From positions 496,001 to 560,000 of the forward strand of contig NZ_MJAK01000001.1 in the NCBI RefSeq assembly GCF_001742745.1: a stretch of 64,000 bases of DNA, read 5' to 3'. The notes under the pieces are model-generated. The model saw only the letters and a program-made list of their open reading frames with translations, had not been told where the DNA came from and did not search any database. Shown here piece by piece: positions 58,772 to 64,000 of the stretch. A program made the translations under genes and the position numbers. How positions within the stretch are numbered: position 1 is the stretch's first letter; each line of letters starts with the position of its first letter. The DNA comes from Curtobacterium sp. ER1/6. Lineage in GTDB: Bacteria; Actinomycetota; Actinomycetes; Actinomycetales; Microbacteriaceae.

Positions 58772-60910
58772 ATGACCACCACTGCGATCGACCAGCTGAC
58801 CGCCCTGAGCGAGGACGAGGTCGTCACCCACTCCTACGTGAAGCACGTGGCGCTGCCGTCCGGCGGCACCCTGGCGCTCATCACGCTCGACAACGGCAAG
58901 GACCACAAGCGCCCGTCGACGCTCGGCCCGCGGACCATGCGCGAGCTGTCCGACGTGCTCGACACCCTGCGCGCGGCGGCGAAGGCCGGCAGCATCCAGG
59001 CGGTCGCCGTCACCGGCAAGGAGTACTGCTTCGCCGCCGGTGCCGACCTGTCGCAGGCGGCCGCGCTGCCCTCCCGCGAGGTCGCGCACGAACTCGGGTC
59101 ACTCGGGCACGCGACCCTCCGCAAGCTGACCGACCTCGGTGTGCCGTCGTTCGCGTTCGTGAACGGCATCGCGCTCGGCGGCGGCCTGGAGATCGCCCTG
59201 CACTGCACCTACCGCGTCTTCTCGTCGGCGGCGCAGGGCATCGGGCTGCCCGAGGTCTTCCTCGGCATCATCCCCGGCTGGGGCGGTGCCACGCTGCTCC
59301 CCCGTCTGATCGGTCCGGAGAAGGCCCTCCGGGTCATCGTCGAGAACCCGCTCAAGAACAACCGCCTGATGGACGGCCCCGCCGCGGTCGAGATCGGCAT
59401 CGGTGACGCGCTCATCCCGTCCGTGACCTTCCTGCCGTCGGCGGTGGCGTGGGCCGACGGCGTCGTGTCCGGTCGCACCAAGGTCGTCCGGAAGAACGAG
59501 CCCGGCATGATCGAGAAGGCAGCGTGGGGCACCGTCGTCAAGGTCGCCCGGTCGCAGGTCGCGTCGAAGATCGGCACCGTCCCGAAGTCGCCGTTCCGCG
59601 CCCTCGACCTCGTCGCCGCGGCGAGGTCGGGGTCGCTCGACGACCGCTTCGCCGACGAGGACGACGCCCTGGCCGACCTGCTCGCCGGCGACCAGTTCGC
59701 CGCGTCGATGTACGCGTTCGACCTCGTGCAGAAGCGTGCGAAGAAGCCGGTCGGTGCTCCCGAGGGCGTCGAGGCGAAGAAGATCACGAAGGTCGGGGTC
59801 CTCGGTGCCGGCCTCATGGCGTCGCAGTTCGCGCTGCTGTTCGCCCGTCGTCTCGGCGTCCCCGTCGTCATCACCGACGTCGACCAGTCGCGGGTGGACG
59901 CCGGCGTCGAGCGCATCCGGTCCTCGGTCGACGAGCTGCTCGCCAAGCAGCGGGTCTCCCCGGACGACGCCAACCGCATCGAGGCCCTCGTCAGCGGCTC
60001 GGTGTCGTACGACGCCTTCGCGGACGCCGACTGGGTGATCGAGGCCGTCTTCGAGGAGATGTCGGTCAAGCAGGACGTCTTCCGCAAGATCGAGCAGGTC
60101 ATCGCCCCCGACGCGATCCTGGCCACGAACACCTCGTCGCTGTCGGTGACCGAGATGGGCTCGGTGCTCTCCGACCCGTCGCGGCTCGTCGGCTTCCACT
60201 TCTTCAACCCCGTCGCGGTGATGCCGCTGCTCGAGGTCGTGCGCACCGCGTCGACGTCGGACGAGACGGTCGCGACCGCCCTGGCCGTCGCGAAGACGCT
60301 GAAGAAGACCGCGATCGTGACCGCCGACCAACCCGGCTTCGTCGTCAACCGCGTGCTCGCCCGCGTGCTCGGCGAGGCGATGCGCGGCGTCGAGGAGGGC
60401 ACGCCCTTCGAGACGGTCGCCGAGGGTGCGGCGCCGCTCGGCCTGCCGATGTCGCCGTTCGAGCTGCTCGAGCTCGTCGGCCTGCCGGTCGGCGCGCACG
60501 TGCTCGACTCGCACCACGCCGCATGGCCGGAGCGCTTCTACCCGGGTGACGGGCTGAAGCGGATCGCCGAGCACGGCACGATCCTGACGCGCGACAAGAA
60601 GGGCACCGTCACGGGGTACGACCCCGCCGCCGTGAAGCTCGTCGCACCGTCGAAGAAGGACGCGAAGCCGGTCGACGCGGCGACGATGCAGCAGCGGTTC
60701 GAGGACGCCCTGGCGGACGAGGTGCACCGGATGCTCGAGGACCACGTGGTCGAGCACGTCGAGGAGATCGACCTCGGTCTGATCCTCGGCGCGGGCTACC
60801 CGTTCCAGGCCGGCGGCATCAGCCCGTACCTCGACCGCTCGGGTGCGTCCGAGCGGGTCTTCGGCGGCCGGTTCCACGACCCGGCGATCGTCGGCCCCGC
60901 CTCGCGCTAG
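58772..60910 (+). CDS. fadB: Fatty acid oxidation multifunctional enzyme (enoyl-CoA hydratase / 3-hydroxyacyl-CoA dehydrogenase)
   Basis: 712-residue bifunctional enzyme. The N-terminal crotonase domain (about 1-270) shows CFAAGADLSQAA and FVNGIALGGGLEIALHCTYR plus the oxyanion region LPEVFLGIIPGWGGATLLPR. The NAD-binding domain begins with KVGVLGAGLMASQFALLFAR (about 345), then VIEAVFEEMSVKQ and GFHFFNPVAVMPLLEVV, and the C-terminal domain includes QPGFVVNRVLARVLGEAMR. Only 2 nt separate it from fadA. A large hairpin follows. Confidence 0.94.
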   Translation: MTTTAIDQLTALSEDEVVTHSYVKHVALPSGGTLALITLDNGKDHKRPSTLGPRTMRELSDVLDTLRAAAKAGSIQAVAVTGKEYCFAAGADLSQAAALPSREVAHELGSLGHATLRKLTDLGVPSFAFVNGIALGGGLEIALHCTYRVFSSAAQGIGLPEVFLGIIPGWGGATLLPRLIGPEKALRVIVENPLKNNRLMDGPAAVEIGIGDALIPSVTFLPSAVAWADGVVSGRTKVVRKNEPGMIEKAAWGTVVKVARSQVASKIGTVPKSPFRALDLVAAARSGSLDDRFADEDDALADLLAGDQFAASMYAFDLVQKRAKKPVGAPEGVEAKKITKVGVLGAGLMASQFALLFARRLGVPVVITDVDQSRVDAGVERIRSSVDELLAKQRVSPDDANRIEALVSGSVSYDAFADADWVIEAVFEEMSVKQDVFRKIEQVIAPDAILATNTSSLSVTEMGSVLSDPSRLVGFHFFNPVAVMPLLEVVRTASTSDETVATALAVAKTLKKTAIVTADQPGFVVNRVLARVLGEAMRGVEEGTPFETVAEGAAPLGLPMSPFELLELVGLPVGAHVLDSHHAAWPERFYPGDGLKRIAEHGTILTRDKKGTVTGYDPAAVKLVAPSKKDAKPVDAATMQQRFEDALADEVHRMLEDHVVEHVEEIDLGLILGAGYPFQAGGISPYLDRSGASERVFGGRFHDPAIVGPASR

Positions 60911-60944
60911 CGCGGCGGTACCGCCGACGCCGCGGTTTCCCGGC

Positions 60945-61011
60945 GTCGAACCACGGAAGCGACGTCGAACCAGCCACAGCGGTTGGTTCGACGTCGCTTT
61001 CCTGGTTCGAC
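60945..61011. terminator. Long inverted repeat between fadB and dxs
   Basis: 28-nt arms (60945-60972 with 60984-61011) with two mismatches; the inner 16 bp (60957-60972 with 60984-60999) are perfect. GTCGAACCA occurs twice within each arm, so alternative pairings exist. It is a bidirectional terminator for convergent genes. Confidence 0.75.
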
Positions 61012-61047
61012 CCGGGCAATGACGCACGCCGACGGCGACCGCCAGCC

Positions 61048-62982
61048 TCAGCGGTCCGCCGACTCCCGCGTCCGCGCCGGCTTCGCCTGGGGCAGCTTCG
61101 TCCCGACCACCTGGTCGATCACGTCGCGCGCGATCGCCTGCGCCGTCAGCCCGACGTCCGCCAGGATCTCGGAGCGCGAGGCGTGGTCGATGAACTCGTC
61201 CGGCAGCCCCAGCTCGTTCACCCCGGTGTCGACGCCCGCCGCGCGGAGGTCCTGCCGCAATCGGGTGCCCACGCCGCCGACGCGGACGCCGTCCTCGACG
61301 GTGATGACGAGCCGGTGCTCGCGCGACAGGTCGATGAGCGACGCCGGGATCGGCACGACCCACCGCGGGTCCACCACGGTGACGCCGATGCCCTGCGCCT
61401 CGAGCAGCGCGGCGGCCTCGAGGGCGACCGGCACCATCGAGCCGACGGCGACGAACAGCACGTCGGGTTCCTGCCCCTCGGCGGGGTCCCGCAGGACGTC
61501 CACGCCGTCGTGCAACCGTCGGAGCGCGGGGACGTCCGGCCCGACCGACCCCTTCGACCAGCGGAGCACGGTCGGGGCGTCGTCGACGGCGACGGCCTCG
61601 CCGAGTTCCTCGCGCAGCGTGGGCGCGTCACGCGGCGCCGCGATCCGGATGCCCGGCACGACCTGCAGCAGCGCGAGGTCCCACATGCCGTGGTGCGACG
61701 GCCCGTCCGGCCCGGTGACGCCCGCGCGGTCGAGCACGAACGTCACGCCGGCACGGTGGAGCGCCACGTCCATGAGCACCTGGTCGAACGCCCGGTTCAG
61801 GAAGGTCGCGTACAGCGCCACGACGGGGTGCAGCCCGCCGTACGCCAGCCCCGCAGCCGAGGTCACCGCGTGCTGCTCGGCGATCCCCACGTCGATGACC
61901 CGGGACGGGAACCGCTCCTGGAACCGGTGGAGGCCGGTCGGACGGAGCATCGCCGCCGTGATCGCCACGATGCGCGGGTCCGCTGCGCCGAGGTCGGCGA
62001 GCGAGGACGCGAACACCGACGTCCACGACGGCCCCGCGGAGACGTCGAGCGACTCGCCGGTCTCGGGGTCGATGTGCCCGACGGCGTGGAACTGGTCCGC
62101 CTGGTCGCGGAGCGCGGGCTCGAAGCCGTGGCCCTTCTCGGTGATGGCGTGCACGATCGTCGGCGCACCGTAGGCCTTCGCCTGCCGCAGCGCAGCCTCC
62201 ATCGCGCGCTCGTCGTGACCGTTCACCGGGCCGATGTACTTGATGTCGAGGTTCGAGTACAGCGCCTCGTTGTTCGTGAACCGCGAGAGGAACCCGTGCA
62301 TGCCACCGCGGAGCCCGCGGTAGAACGCCCGGCCCGGCGCCCCGAAGTGCGACGCGACGGCCTGGGACTTCTCGAACAGCGCGCGGTACTCGCGGCGCGT
62401 GCGGACCGAGCTGAGGAACCGCGCCATGCCGCCGATGGTCGGAGCGTACGAGCGCCCGTTGTCGTTGACGACGATCACGAGCCGGCGGTCGTTGCCGTCG
62501 GAGATGTTGTTGAGCGCTTCCCACGTCATGCCGCCGGTGAGCGCGCCGTCCCCGACGACGGCGACCACGGTGCGGTCGTCCTGCCCGGTCTGCCGGAAGG
62601 CACGGGAGATGCCGTCCGCCCAGGACAGCGACGACGACGCGTGCGACGACTCGACGATGTCGTGCTCCGACTCGCTGCGCTGCGGGTAGCCGGCGAGCCC
62701 GCCGCGCTCCCGGAGGTGCGAGAAGTCCTGCCGCCCGGTGACGAGCTTGTGCACGTAGGACTGGTGCCCGGTGTCGAAGACGAACGGGTCGTGCGGGGAG
62801 TCGAACACCCGGTGCATCGCGAGCGTCAGCTCGACGACGCCGAGGTTCGGCCCGAGGTGCCCACCGGTCTTCGCGACCTCGGCGACCAGGAACCGGCGGA
62901 TCTCGGCGGCGAGCTCCGTCATCTGCACGTCCGACAGACGCTTGAGGTCGCGCGGCGAGGAGATGCTGCTCAGCAGGCTCAC
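61048..62982 (-). CDS. dxs: 1-deoxy-D-xylulose-5-phosphate synthase
   Basis: 644-residue thiamine-diphosphate enzyme that condenses pyruvate and glyceraldehyde 3-phosphate in the first step of the MEP isoprenoid pathway. GGHLGPNLGVVELTLAMH and VFDTGHQSYVHKLVTGR open the protein, VVGDGALTGGMTWEALNN is the ThDP/Mg site, and RVIDVGIAEQHAVTSAAG belongs to the transketolase-like domain; WVVPIPASLIDL is at the end. GTG 62982 follows AAGGAG by 6 nt. Isoprenoid precursors from it feed the carotenoid pathway that serves the rhodopsin operon. Confidence 0.95.
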   Translation of the reverse strand: MSLLSSISSPRDLKRLSDVQMTELAAEIRRFLVAEVAKTGGHLGPNLGVVELTLAMHRVFDSPHDPFVFDTGHQSYVHKLVTGRQDFSHLRERGGLAGYPQRSESEHDIVESSHASSSLSWADGISRAFRQTGQDDRTVVAVVGDGALTGGMTWEALNNISDGNDRRLVIVVNDNGRSYAPTIGGMARFLSSVRTRREYRALFEKSQAVASHFGAPGRAFYRGLRGGMHGFLSRFTNNEALYSNLDIKYIGPVNGHDERAMEAALRQAKAYGAPTIVHAITEKGHGFEPALRDQADQFHAVGHIDPETGESLDVSAGPSWTSVFASSLADLGAADPRIVAITAAMLRPTGLHRFQERFPSRVIDVGIAEQHAVTSAAGLAYGGLHPVVALYATFLNRAFDQVLMDVALHRAGVTFVLDRAGVTGPDGPSHHGMWDLALLQVVPGIRIAAPRDAPTLREELGEAVAVDDAPTVLRWSKGSVGPDVPALRRLHDGVDVLRDPAEGQEPDVLFVAVGSMVPVALEAAALLEAQGIGVTVVDPRWVVPIPASLIDLSREHRLVITVEDGVRVGGVGTRLRQDLRAAGVDTGVNELGLPDEFIDHASRSEILADVGLTAQAIARDVIDQVVGTKLPQAKPARTRESADR

Positions 62983-63030
62983 GGGCGCTCCTTTCGTGGG
63001 GCAGGCCCCCACCCTAGCCGCGCAACCAGG

Positions 63031-63080
63031 ACACGGACGGGAGGCGCGGTGCCAGCTGGCACCGCGCCTCCCGTCCGTGT
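63031..63080 (-). terminator. GGGAGGCGCG-family hairpin after the aconitase gene
   Basis: A perfect 50-bp palindrome (25-bp arms 63031-63055 and 63056-63080) with the distal part GGTGCCAGC/GCTGGCACC. It lies 33 nt past the aconitase stop and upstream of dxs, so the two minus-strand genes are separate units. Confidence 0.75.
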
Positions 63081-63113
63081 CTCGGTCGCCTCAGCGACCC
63101 GTGCTCACGTCGC

Positions 63114-64000
<887 letters not shown>

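Overview
The window is very GC-rich actinobacterial DNA with many GTG/TTG starts, leaderless genes and 1-4 base overlaps between stops and starts. The gene content (Amt with a GlnR-type box, ChaB/Rho-N protein, DUF3000, ribonuclease D, FadA/FadB, Dxs, aconitase, a Gram-positive flagellar cluster) fits Microbacteriaceae; a Curtobacterium-like organism is my best guess, inferred from content only. No rRNA, tRNA, insertion sequence, integrase or CRISPR array was seen.

Layout. 1-4.2 kb: a GntR/FCD regulator (cut by the left edge) divergent from a proline-iminopeptidase-like hydrolase, an APC permease and an acetamidase/formamidase, probably an amide or peptide scavenging module. 4.2-11.5 kb: a frameshifted membrane-protein gene, an inositol-phosphatase-like enzyme, an MFS carrier, a DUF1345 membrane protein, a secreted GH16-like glycosidase, an ABC exporter and a MarR regulator. 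11.6-16.8 kb: a LuxR-type response regulator divergent from a four-gene overlapping operon for a light-driven proton pump: rhodopsin, lycopene cyclase, Brp/Blh beta-carotene dioxygenase (retinal supply) and an AI-2E-family membrane protein. 16.8-18.5 kb: an APH-like kinase and a FetB-like permease.

19.0-37.3 kb: a flagellar locus. On the minus strand flgB-flgC-fliE-fliF-fliG-fliH-fliI-fliJ-NlpC/P60-fliK-flgD-flgE forms one tightly overlapping operon. fliA, fliC, fliD, fliS and a fliT-like gene precede it, and flgN-flgK-flgL-fliW run on the plus strand. FliA-type promoters (CTWACG, 14-15 nt, NYCGAKAG) are visible upstream of fliC, flgN and flgB. Stator, C-ring FliM/FliN, export gate (flhA/B, fliP/Q/R) and csrA genes are not in the window.

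37.6-42.1 kb: a split AbiEi/DUF559-like gene, an unknown protein, a FabH-like synthase, a ChaB-like protein and an aldo/keto reductase. 42.2-49.5 kb: the most unusual region, an array of about eleven small minus-strand genes plus gene debris, visibly lower in GC from about 44.2 to 49.5 kb. It holds repeated paralogues resembling immunity proteins of polymorphic-toxin and contact-dependent inhibition systems, with no recognisable toxin gene. I read it as an orphan immunity (interbacterial defence) island.

49.5-64 kb: housekeeping genes: two unknown genes, amtB, a ZapE/AFG1 ATPase, rhodanese-SufE, an alpha/beta hydrolase divergent from DUF3000-ribonuclease D, fadA-fadB, dxs and the C-terminal part of aconitase (cut by the right edge). 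Nine operon ends across the window carry near-identical hairpins with a GGGAGGCRCG / CGCGCCTCCC stem.
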